Source: Deltaproteobacteria bacterium (lineage in GTDB: Bacteria > JAGRBM01 > JAHCIT01). From it: a stretch of 64,000 bases of DNA. A program made the position numbers and the translations under genes. The notes under the pieces are model-generated. The model saw only the letters and a list, made by a program, of their open reading frames with translations. It did no database searches and was not told where the DNA came from. Shown one piece after another: positions 8,725-17,146 of the stretch. The DNA is taken from contig JAHCIT010000008.1 in NCBI GenBank assembly GCA_026129095.1, positions 133,021 to 197,020 of the forward strand, in the 5' to 3' direction. Position 1 is the first letter of the stretch. Each line of letters opens with the position of its first letter.

Positions 8725-11700
8725 ATGGGTTTCATGGGCAGTTTCCTGCTGAAGCATATGGGGGCCCCCGTCGCCCTTCTTTTTTTGCTTCTTCCCGCCT
8801 GCGCGGAGAAGCCTGTCCAGACCACTTCCGAGTTTGCGGTCCCGGCTATTTCCGCCGGGGCTGAACCTCCCAGGATTACCCTTCTTGCCCCAACGGGCGA
8901 GGGCTTGCTCGACGTCGGCACCCTGACTGTGGCCGGTGTGGTATCCAGACCGGCATCAAAGATAACCGTCACCGCCGGAGACGTGTCGACTCCGGCACGA
9001 ACCTGGCCGGACGGCCGGTTCGTCGCATCCTTTCCGGTTCCCGCCGGTGACCTGAAGATATTCGTCAGGGCATTACTGAAAGACGGACAAACGGCTGAGC
9101 GTGAACTGTCTGTCCGGAATATCCCCGCTGACCGGGCCATCCTCGCGGACATTTCCGATGAGCCAATCCTTACCGGCAATGCCATGCAGGAACTGAGGGG
9201 GACGGTGGCCGAGGGCGTCCGGGCACTCGTGCTGAATGGCGATCCGGTCCCGATGGATGGAAGCCGGTTCAGCCGTACTGTGGTCCTGCCGGGTGACGGC
9301 CCTCAGACAATCCGGCTTGAGGCCCTGACAACGTCCGGCCTCACGTACGAAAAAAATGCCGTATTCATCCTGGACCGTACCCCGCCGTTTTTGACGGTTT
9401 CAGGGCTGCCGGGACGCACGAACCAGGCCGAAGTAATGGTCAGCATCGAGGCGTCCGAACCGCTGGAGAGGGTGGAACTGATTGGCCAGACCATCTCGCC
9501 CGTCGAGAACGGCCGCTATCAGTCGGCCATCTCCCTTATTCCGGGCCGGAACGAAATAACCATCCTTGCCGCCGATCCAGCGGGGAACATCACCCGGCTC
9601 GACTGGACCACGGTCCGCGACAGCGAGCCGCCGGCATTTTCCTGCCAGCCGTCCGGTCCGGTGAAAAACGATCCCGTGGAAGTGGTCTGCACGGCCAATG
9701 AACCGCTGCTCGGGGCCGTGATCGGCAAGAGTCCCGCTGTCATCCGCGACGGCCACACCGCCGCAGTCCTGCTCGCAGGAATTACCGAAGGCGAACAGTC
9801 GATTCCTGTCCGGCTCGCTGACCTTGCAGGCAATGAGGCCACAGGTGTGGCAAGATTCACGATAGACCGAATAGCCCCGGCCCTCACGATCCTGGAACCT
9901 GCAAATGGCCGTACGCCCCTTCCCTCGTTCCGGATCACCGGGACGGTGGAACCCGGCAGCACGGTCCGCATTGGCGGCAATCCGGTGCAATCACTCCTGG
10001 GGCTGTTCAGCGCCGATTTCGTCCGGGCCGAGGGCCGCCATGATTTTGAAATCACGGCTGATGATGCCGCCGGGAACCGGGCGTCGCTCCGGCAGAAGAT
10101 CGATGTCCGGGACGATCCGAAGCGGTTCCTGCGCGCCACCGGAGAAACGCGGGGCAAGGCAACTTCCGACTCTCCCCTGTCGGCGACACTCGCCCAACCC
10201 CTCGAAGGCCGCGCCTACGGCGCTGAGGTGCCCATCAGCCTGAATGGTCTCCGGGGGAAGTCGCTTTCCGTTCTCCTGAATGGCGAACCGCTGCTAACCG
10301 AAGCCATGCTTCCCGCACCGTCTGGCAATCCGGCCAACGCGCAGGCTCTGGCAGATATCCTGCCGTCCGCGAAACTCCATGAGGGCGGAAACCATCTCGC
10401 CATCACTGTCACCAGCGCCACCGGCCACCAGATGCAGATCACCCGGAACTTCACTGTGGACCGGCAGCCGCCGCAGGTGGCGATCATCAATCCCCTCGAT
10501 GGAGAACTGGTGCAGTCGGTTACGCCAGTGGCGTCAGTAAACGATGTCTCCAGCTTCAGGACCGAATGGACACTCGACGGCAAGCCCCTTGCCGCCGAAA
10601 AACCGGTAGCAGTCCGGGCACACGGCCGCGGTTCCAGGGTTCTCTGTCTTCGTGCCGTTGATGCCGCCGGAAACATCGCCTCGACATGCCGGACTGTCAT
10701 TCTCCACGACGCGCCGCCGCTTGGGCGCCGGGGCTCCACCGATCCCCGCCCTGCCGCTACTGCCCCGATCCGCCGCGATCTCATCCAGCCGATGCTGGCC
10801 GACCTCGTGGCGACCGGCCTGCTGGCCGACATCCTGCTTGGCAACCTGACGCTGCTCGGGGACGCCGCCGGTACTTTCTATCCCGACCTGTCGGGTGATC
10901 TCGATGAACTGGCGCAGGTGCTGGCCGAGCAGGCCCGGTCGGGGGAGCTCGCCGCCGTACTCCGGTCCCTGACAGTTTTCCGCAAACGGGGCTGGTGGGA
11001 AGATGCCGAAGCCTTGCTTGCCGGCCTGACCCGGCCACCATCAGGCCCGGCGGACAAGACCCTCCGGGGCAGGCGGGTTCCCCTGGCGGACGCGACCTTT
11101 GCCCTCGACGGCTTCCTGCCGCAATCTGCCGTGCAGTTTGCAGCACTGGACCGGCTGGTGGCCGTCGACCTCGGCCGTGGGCGCACGGCCCTGGATCTGC
11201 CCTCGGCAGCGATCGAAATACTCACCCGGCTGGACAGTGCCGCCTGGTCAGGACTCTGGACCCAGACCAGGGCCGGAACTGAAGGGGAGCTGGCCTCCGC
11301 CTTCGACCGGCTGGGACAGGTAATGGCGAAACCGGAACCGGATGGCGTCACCCCGTTCGACCGGCTGGAACCAGTTTACCGGAATCTACTCGGGACTGGC
11401 CGGGATGCGCCGCTGGGGCTCCTCTTTGACACCTATCTGGAAGCAGTCGCGAAACTCCCCGATACGCGGGACCGGGAGACGTTCCGGTTGCTCGCCGGGG
11501 TTCTACTCGAGGTGCTGCTTGATCCGCGAACCGCCCGCGCCTTCGGACGCATTCTGGATACCCCCTACCTTGAGGCCAATGCCGAATGGCTCCGTGAAAC
11601 CATCGACCGTGGCGACCTTATCCACCTGCTCCGGGTTCTCTCCAAAGCCTCTCTCGAATCCGACCCACGGAATCCCACGGCACCGGTACTGGCCGCGACA

Positions 11701-13395
11701 GTCCGGCTGCTCCAGATGCTCTGGGAAACCGACCGGCGCAACCGTTCGCGCACCTATGCCGAAAGCATGGCCATCGCCATCGGCGAACTGTTGCAGGCAG
11801 GAAGCGACGGCACCTCCTCCATCGCCGACTTCGTGAACTACCTCGGCACGATCAGCGATAACGACCGCCAGCAGCTTGGCCGCATCTTCTGGCAAAGCTC
11901 GAAGAAGAACGAACGGCCTGCCGATCCGTTCCCTGCAAACGGACCCACCGATGCCGAACGGCTCATGCGGCTTTTCGCCGTGGCAAACTCCCCGCTCAAC
12001 TGCGGGGCTCCCATCCCGTTCACCAGCCAGGTGGTCCCGCTGAACGTGCCGGGGCTGCCGCAGCTCTTCCCGACCGACAACTTCATTACCGAACTGTTCG
12101 AGGCGAGCACCTATTTCAAGCCCGACACAGTAATCCAGCTGGCCAGGCTGATGCCGAAGTTCATCCATGTGCTGCGGACAGGCGACAACTTCTGCGAACC
12201 GGAGATCGTCAAGGAACTGCTGTCCGACACCGACGTGATCGAGGCAAGCATCGCCCATCCGCTGCTGCCCGACCTGCTGCGTCTTGGCCGCCAGATGGTG
12301 CTCAGGCGTCAGCACCATGCGGCAATCCGGCTGCTGACCATCTTCTCAGACTCTGGTGTGGTCCCGCATGGAATCCCGCTCCTCGCCACCTTGTACAAGA
12401 CGGACGGGGCTGAGCAGTTATACCAGTTCGTCGAACGGCAGAAATCGTGGGAACTCCGCAATAGGAACCAGCTGACGGCCTTCGAGCATTCGCTCAGGTC
12501 CGGCGCAGTCCTCCTGGCACCGGACCGGGATCATGTGGTGCCGGGTGCCGAGCTCGCCGGGCGCCTGCACCCGTTCTTCCGGAAGGACCGGCTGATCCAC
12601 CTCGAGCGGGCATTCTCGCACGTGGGCCGACGCCTCGTTTCCGGGGAACAGGCGCCGGGACTGGGGCGCATGGACCTGGTGGCCTCCCGCTGGATTGCGG
12701 CCGATCCCGATGGACACGGGATTCGCCAGCTCCGGGATTTTCTGGATGGAAGCCCGGAGAACGGCGACCTTGTGGCGGTGCTGGCGGCACTGCCTCCAGC
12801 ATCCGGTCAGCCTTCGGTGATTGCGGCGAGTCTGCCCGGCCTCGCCGTGAATATGGATGAAGCTGGACTGGTGGATGCCGGGCTCAACCTCGGACGCCGT
12901 TTTTTCACGATCAACCGCCAGACCGGTGCCTCCCTTTCGTGGACATTCCATAAACTGTTTTATCCGCGTCCCGATACCGGCCAGACGCCCTTTTCCCATA
13001 CGATGCCGGCTTTCTCCGCACTGTCCGGGCACATGACGCCGCGGCAGGCTGTCTGGAAGGCATGGGCCGGAAGTGGAACTGCCCGGCCGCTCGAACCACT
13101 CCTTAAATCCGTCCGACACTGGACTCGCGCCCGCGAATCCGGTCCACCGCATGCTCTCCGGGTACGAACGCTGCTAACCCGCCTCACCCGGCTTCCCGCC
13201 CCAGAAGGCCGGGGACTGCTGGTTGACCGTGCTGCCGAACTGGCAGGAAAATCCCGCGAGAACGGTTTTGCACGGACCCTGATTGAAACCCTCGAAATGC
13301 TGGAAGTCCGGGGGTACCTCGATACCCGCAATCCGTCCATTATGGACTGGGCTGCCAGCCGGTTACATAACCGTGATTTGGACGACGGCTTATAA
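8725..13395 (+). CDS. giant lipoprotein with Ig-like repeats, unknown family
   Basis: This 1556-aa protein has a lipoprotein signal ending in a lipobox (LLLPAC, Cys at about residue 27), so it is probably anchored in the outer membrane. Residues about 45-650 form a run of beta-sandwich, Ig/Big-like modules, marked by repeated phrases such as DRTPPFLTV, ADPAGNITR, DRIAPALTILEP, DDAAGNRAS, DRQPPQVAIINP and VDAAGNIAS. The following 900 residues look mainly helical, rich in Leu/Arg/Asp, and show no motif I can place. ATG 8725 is the longest start; ATG 8734 or 8758 would keep the signal peptide too. It stands between purK and the RseP cluster with no partner of known function. Confidence 0.75.
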   Translation: MGFMGSFLLKHMGAPVALLFLLLPACAEKPVQTTSEFAVPAISAGAEPPRITLLAPTGEGLLDVGTLTVAGVVSRPASKITVTAGDVSTPARTWPDGRFVASFPVPAGDLKIFVRALLKDGQTAERELSVRNIPADRAILADISDEPILTGNAMQELRGTVAEGVRALVLNGDPVPMDGSRFSRTVVLPGDGPQTIRLEALTTSGLTYEKNAVFILDRTPPFLTVSGLPGRTNQAEVMVSIEASEPLERVELIGQTISPVENGRYQSAISLIPGRNEITILAADPAGNITRLDWTTVRDSEPPAFSCQPSGPVKNDPVEVVCTANEPLLGAVIGKSPAVIRDGHTAAVLLAGITEGEQSIPVRLADLAGNEATGVARFTIDRIAPALTILEPANGRTPLPSFRITGTVEPGSTVRIGGNPVQSLLGLFSADFVRAEGRHDFEITADDAAGNRASLRQKIDVRDDPKRFLRATGETRGKATSDSPLSATLAQPLEGRAYGAEVPISLNGLRGKSLSVLLNGEPLLTEAMLPAPSGNPANAQALADILPSAKLHEGGNHLAITVTSATGHQMQITRNFTVDRQPPQVAIINPLDGELVQSVTPVASVNDVSSFRTEWTLDGKPLAAEKPVAVRAHGRGSRVLCLRAVDAAGNIASTCRTVILHDAPPLGRRGSTDPRPAATAPIRRDLIQPMLADLVATGLLADILLGNLTLLGDAAGTFYPDLSGDLDELAQVLAEQARSGELAAVLRSLTVFRKRGWWEDAEALLAGLTRPPSGPADKTLRGRRVPLADATFALDGFLPQSAVQFAALDRLVAVDLGRGRTALDLPSAAIEILTRLDSAAWSGLWTQTRAGTEGELASAFDRLGQVMAKPEPDGVTPFDRLEPVYRNLLGTGRDAPLGLLFDTYLEAVAKLPDTRDRETFRLLAGVLLEVLLDPRTARAFGRILDTPYLEANAEWLRETIDRGDLIHLLRVLSKASLESDPRNPTAPVLAATVRLLQMLWETDRRNRSRTYAESMAIAIGELLQAGSDGTSSIADFVNYLGTISDNDRQQLGRIFWQSSKKNERPADPFPANGPTDAERLMRLFAVANSPLNCGAPIPFTSQVVPLNVPGLPQLFPTDNFITELFEASTYFKPDTVIQLARLMPKFIHVLRTGDNFCEPEIVKELLSDTDVIEASIAHPLLPDLLRLGRQMVLRRQHHAAIRLLTIFSDSGVVPHGIPLLATLYKTDGAEQLYQFVERQKSWELRNRNQLTAFEHSLRSGAVLLAPDRDHVVPGAELAGRLHPFFRKDRLIHLERAFSHVGRRLVSGEQAPGLGRMDLVASRWIAADPDGHGIRQLRDFLDGSPENGDLVAVLAALPPASGQPSVIAASLPGLAVNMDEAGLVDAGLNLGRRFFTINRQTGASLSWTFHKLFYPRPDTGQTPFSHTMPAFSALSGHMTPRQAVWKAWAGSGTARPLEPLLKSVRHWTRARESGPPHALRVRTLLTRLTRLPAPEGRGLLVDRAAELAGKSRENGFARTLIETLEMLEVRGYLDTRNPSIMDWAASRLHNRDLDDGL

Positions 13396-13441
13396 AATTA
13401 CCCTCTCCCTTTAGGCCAAGGAAACATTAGACTTCATCCCC

Positions 13442-14353
13442 ATGTTCCGCTGGAGTGGACTCATAGCCGGATCGGCAGTGCTGTTCGCGGGTTTCGTGGT
13501 GCTGTGGTTTACCAGCTACACGTTCGCCCCGCCCGCGGCCATCGTGGGCGGCGTCGAGCCCGGGAGCCCCGCCGCACAGGCGGGGCTGATATCCGGCGAC
13601 GCCATCGCGGCAGTCAACGGCCGGGAGATTTCCAACTTCACGGAGTTCCTGGAGATAGCCGGTTCGGCCCAGGTGGGCGAACCGCTTTATCTGACCCTGT
13701 ACCGGGAGGGCACCGCACTCGACCGGCGTACCCTGATCCGCCCCGCCCCGCTCCCGCACGAAGACCCGGACAGCCTGTACTGGACCGGCATCGATCCACC
13801 CCACCGGGCCGTCATTGGCGCCATCGCGCCGCGGAATCCCGCCGATCTGGCGGGGCTGCTGCCGGGCGATGTCATTCTCTCCGCCGGTGGTGAACCGGTC
13901 GATTTTTTCTCCCAGCTCGCACAGATCACAGCCGCCGCCAGCGGGCCCATTGACCTGAAGGTCCGGCGGGTGGGCCGCGAATTCACCGTTACCGTCACGC
14001 CGATGGATGTCGAACTGAAAACCGCCGCGGGTGAGCCGTTCCTGGACCGGAACGGACAGCCCATCCGGAAGAAGATCATTGGCGTGGCGCTGGATCCGTC
14101 CCGTTACCTGTATTCGCCGGTCACACGGTTCTCGTCCGCGGCTGAAGCGATATCGAGCACCATCAGGGCGCCACGCCACACCATCACTGCCCTGACCCTG
14201 CTGGCGGGTGGAATCTCCGGCGACCCCCTCCAGGACCGTACCGCCGCGCTGTTCCGTTCCATCGGAACGCTGGTCGCCTGTCTCGGGTGGCTGACGCTTG
14301 CAGCCGGGGTTGGCATCGTGTTCTGGCTGAAACCGGAGAAACCGGCCAGCTAA
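13442..14353 (+). CDS. double-PDZ membrane protein, RseP-like without protease motifs
   Basis: This 303-aa protein has a membrane helix at each end (SGLIAGSAVLFAGFVVLWF and SIGTLVACLGWLTLAAGVGIVF) and two PDZ domains between. PDZ1 has VEPGSPAAQAGLISGDAI and PDZ2 has IAPRNPADLAGLLPGDVIL. Its domain order and spacing, and the stretch IGVALDPSRYLYSP, line up with the middle of the RseP protein encoded next. It lacks the HEXXH zinc motif and the LDG motif. It is probably a non-catalytic paralogue that binds peptides in the periplasm. It could also be a remnant, although the frame is intact and well kept. Confidence 0.75.
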   Translation: MFRWSGLIAGSAVLFAGFVVLWFTSYTFAPPAAIVGGVEPGSPAAQAGLISGDAIAAVNGREISNFTEFLEIAGSAQVGEPLYLTLYREGTALDRRTLIRPAPLPHEDPDSLYWTGIDPPHRAVIGAIAPRNPADLAGLLPGDVILSAGGEPVDFFSQLAQITAAASGPIDLKVRRVGREFTVTVTPMDVELKTAAGEPFLDRNGQPIRKKIIGVALDPSRYLYSPVTRFSSAAEAISSTIRAPRHTITALTLLAGGISGDPLQDRTAALFRSIGTLVACLGWLTLAAGVGIVFWLKPEKPAS

Positions 14354-14461
14354 CTGCCCAACAACCCGGCTGTTTTCGCCCTGAATTGAGCAATTTTCAT
14401 GGATCAGGGCCGCTTGTTGGCCTTGGACGCCGCTGGAGCCGTGGCTAGACTCGTTTCCAGC

Positions 14462-15859
14462 ATGAGTTTCTTCTTTATATTGATAGGCATACTGGCGATC
14501 GGTTTCCTGATCTTCGTTCATGAACTCGGCCATTTCCTCGCGGCCAAGTGGTGCGGCGTAAAGGTTGAGCGGTTCGCCATCGGCTTCGGCCCGAAACTGG
14601 CCGGGTTCAACTGGGGCGAAACCGAGTACGCCCTGTGCGCCATCCCGCTCGGCGGATACGTGAAGATGCACGGCGACGCCTACGAGGAGTTCGAGGGCAA
14701 GGAGGCCAAGGGCCTCGAAAACATGGGGTACGGGAAGGACGAAAAGCCGGAAAGTTCCGAACCGGAAGCCCCGCCGCCGCCGCCCGTGGACCCCAGCCGC
14801 AGTTTTCTCAAGAAGTCGATTCCCCAGCGGATCCTCATTGCGCTGGCGGGCCCCGCTTTCAATATCGGCTTCGCACTGCTCCTTTTCGTCGGCTACCACA
14901 TGGCAACGCCCCTGCCCGAGCCGGTAGCGGGCGGTGTTGCTACCGGCTCGCCGGCCGAACTGGCCGGCATCCAGGCTGGCGACCGGATTGTCAGGATCGA
15001 CGGCAGCACGCCACGCAATTACGAGGAAGTGCTCCTTTACGCCGAACGGGCGGTGACCGGCCCCGTGCCACTAACGATTCAACGTGGCGAAAATACCTTT
15101 GATGCCGTTGTCCAGAAACCCCAGATCGCTCCGGCTGACGACATGGGCCAGTTCAGCTGGCTGGGGATTTACCAGCCGTTCGAGGCGCGTATCGGCCGGT
15201 TCTCGGCTGAGTCCGCCGCACAGGCCGCCGGGTTCAAGGTGGACGACGAGGTGATCGCCATTGACGGCCAGCCAGTTCACTACTTTTTCCAGATGGCCAC
15301 CATCGTACGCGGATCGGGCGGGCGCGAACTCAATTTCACCATCCGGCGGGGCAATGAGACACTTCAGATCGCCGTGAGCCCCAGGGCGGTCAGCGAGAAC
15401 GGCCCCTTCCTCATCGGCGTCGAGCCCAACGTGAGCCGCTATACCCGCGGCGCACCGATGTCCTTCGACTCTGCCGTAAGGTCGTCCGTCCAGCAGACCC
15501 TGTACCTGTCGGCCATGATCCCCCGCGTGTTCTACCAGATGATCACGCAGCAGCGCTCGGCCAAGGAACTGGGCGGGCCGATCGAGATCGTCAAACAGAT
15601 CGGGCATCAGGCCGAGCAGAGTCTCGCGCAGGTTGTGCGTCTTGTGGCTCTCATCAGCGTCAACCTCGGAATCGTCAACCTGTTCCCCATCCCCGTGCTC
15701 GACGGCGGACATATCGTCATGTTCCTCATGGAGGCAGTGAACCGCAAACCGGTCAGCCTCCGTGTGCGCGAAGTCATGCAGGGGTTCGGGCTCGTGTTCA
15801 TCCTGGGCCTGATGGTGATCGCCCTCTACAACGACATCGTACGGAACTTCGTCAACTGA
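14462..15859 (+). CDS. rseP: RIP metalloprotease RseP (site-2 protease)
   Basis: RseP cuts membrane-spanning anti-sigma factors inside the bilayer during envelope stress, and also clears signal peptides. The 465-aa protein shows HELGH in the first helix (about residue 20), with the third zinc ligand in LDGG (VLDGGHIVMF, near 415). Two PDZ domains lie between (VATGSPAELAGIQAGDRIV and FSAESAAQAAGFKVDDEVI). A Pro/Glu-rich stretch (SSEPEAPPPPPVDP, about residue 98) follows the first cytoplasmic loop. Met at 14462 is chosen because the first helix starts there. The stop codon overlaps the CTG start of tsaB. Confidence 0.95.
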   Translation: MSFFFILIGILAIGFLIFVHELGHFLAAKWCGVKVERFAIGFGPKLAGFNWGETEYALCAIPLGGYVKMHGDAYEEFEGKEAKGLENMGYGKDEKPESSEPEAPPPPPVDPSRSFLKKSIPQRILIALAGPAFNIGFALLLFVGYHMATPLPEPVAGGVATGSPAELAGIQAGDRIVRIDGSTPRNYEEVLLYAERAVTGPVPLTIQRGENTFDAVVQKPQIAPADDMGQFSWLGIYQPFEARIGRFSAESAAQAAGFKVDDEVIAIDGQPVHYFFQMATIVRGSGGRELNFTIRRGNETLQIAVSPRAVSENGPFLIGVEPNVSRYTRGAPMSFDSAVRSSVQQTLYLSAMIPRVFYQMITQQRSAKELGGPIEIVKQIGHQAEQSLAQVVRLVALISVNLGIVNLFPIPVLDGGHIVMFLMEAVNRKPVSLRVREVMQGFGLVFILGLMVIALYNDIVRNFVN

Positions 15860-16506
15860 AAACGCTTGTCTTCGACACCTCTGGACGGACCTTCAGCGCG
15901 GCGCTGGCCGACGGCCCTCAAATCGTAGCCCGGTATGCGGAGCGCGAACCGGGCCAGGTGTCCGAGCGGCTGCTCCCCATCGTCGACCGGCTTCTTGATG
16001 GGGCTGGATGGAAAAAAACGGACCTGGAAGCCGTGGGGTTCGTGGACGGGCCAGGCAGCTTCACTGGGCTCCGGATCGGACTGTCCACGGCCTTGGGACT
16101 TCAGGCCGGGCTCGGCCTGAAACTCGCGGCTGCCGGAACATTCGAGTCGCTGGCCGAAACCGCTTCCGGCCAGGGGAAACCGGTAATCTGTCTTGAAGAT
16201 GCCCGTATCGGCCAGTTCTATGCGGCCCTCTATGATGCCGCCGGAACGCCAGACTCCCGGTTGCCCGAGGGCGCCTATCCGGAAGCAACAGTCCGGCGGT
16301 TCATCGCGCCGGATGTGCTGCGTGCCGGGCGGGGCTGGAACTCCCGCAACGGTGCCGTGTTTGGCCCGCTGCCCGCAGATATTGACGCCCCCGGCATCGC
16401 CGCCATTGCGCGGATCATTCACCGGAAGGCCGGGGCCGGAGCGTGGTCCGGGCCGGACAGTGTGAGGCCCCGTTATCTCGGCATCTCGCCGGTAGAGGCA
16501 AAATAG
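15856..16506 (+). CDS. tsaB: tRNA threonylcarbamoyladenosine biosynthesis protein TsaB, CTG start
   Basis: TsaB partners TsaD in adding threonylcarbamoyl to A37 of tRNAs that read ANN codons. From CTG 15856 the 216-aa product begins (M)KTLVFDTSGRTFSAALADG, which matches the first strands of TsaB. GFVDGPGSFTGLRIGL is the family signature. No ATG, GTG or TTG exists in this frame near the proper N-terminus; the first is GTG 15958, which would delete about 34 conserved residues. The CTG overlaps the rseP stop as CTGA, so translation is probably coupled. The function is secure; the unusual start is inferred from protein similarity. Confidence 0.9.
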   Translation: MKTLVFDTSGRTFSAALADGPQIVARYAEREPGQVSERLLPIVDRLLDGAGWKKTDLEAVGFVDGPGSFTGLRIGLSTALGLQAGLGLKLAAAGTFESLAETASGQGKPVICLEDARIGQFYAALYDAAGTPDSRLPEGAYPEATVRRFIAPDVLRAGRGWNSRNGAVFGPLPADIDAPGIAAIARIIHRKAGAGAWSGPDSVRPRYLGISPVEAK

Positions 16507-16508
16507 TC

Positions 16509-17132
16509 ATGCCCTCCAGCTCCAGAACATCCCCATCGCAAAAGCCGGGAAGGCGGATTGCACTGTTTGGCGGCAGCTTTGATCCGCCGCACTTTGCGCA
16601 TGTCCTGGCCGTGGCCCATCTGGCCGCAGGACCGTTCGACGAGGTGTGGGTGATCCCCTGTGCAGGCCATCCGTTTGGAAAACAGCTTGCTCCCTTCGCG
16701 GACCGGATGGCCATGTGCCGTGCGGCATTCGGATTCATGCGTAATGTCAGGGTGATTCCCATCGAAGACCGCCTCCCCAAGCCAACGTTGACCCTGAATA
16801 CCCTTCGGGAGCTGAAACGCCTCCATCCCCATGTGAACTTCACGCTCGCCTTCGGAGCGGACGTGATCGCCCAACGCCGCCGCTGGCACCGGTTCGACCG
16901 TATTGAGAAAGAAGCCGAGGTCGTGTTTTTCCGGCGCCCAGGCTTCGGTGGCGGCAAGGGCATCAGTTGGATCAGCAGCGTGGAGTTCGGGGATATCTCC
17001 TCCACGAAGATACGCCGGGCGCTCGCCACTGGCAGGAATGCCAGCCACCTGGTACCTGCCCGGGTGCTGGAAGAAATCGGTCGCCGCGGGCTTTATCGGG
17101 TTCGACGAAACCGGACGAAAAGGCCACACTAA
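16509..17132 (+). CDS. nadD: nicotinate-nucleotide adenylyltransferase
   Basis: NadD joins nicotinate mononucleotide with ATP to make deamido-NAD in NAD synthesis. The 207-aa protein has IALFGGSFDPPHFAHV, with the nucleotidyltransferase HxxH as PPHFAH, at residues about 17-32. It also has VWVIPCAGHPFGK and, near the end, GDISSTKIRRAL, the ISSTxIR phosphate-binding motif. ATG 16509 lies 2 bases after the tsaB stop. It belongs to the rseP-tsaB run of genes. Confidence 0.95.
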   Translation: MPSSSRTSPSQKPGRRIALFGGSFDPPHFAHVLAVAHLAAGPFDEVWVIPCAGHPFGKQLAPFADRMAMCRAAFGFMRNVRVIPIEDRLPKPTLTLNTLRELKRLHPHVNFTLAFGADVIAQRRRWHRFDRIEKEAEVVFFRRPGFGGGKGISWISSVEFGDISSTKIRRALATGRNASHLVPARVLEEIGRRGLYRVRRNRTKRPH

Positions 17133-17146
17133 CACTAGAAGACGAT

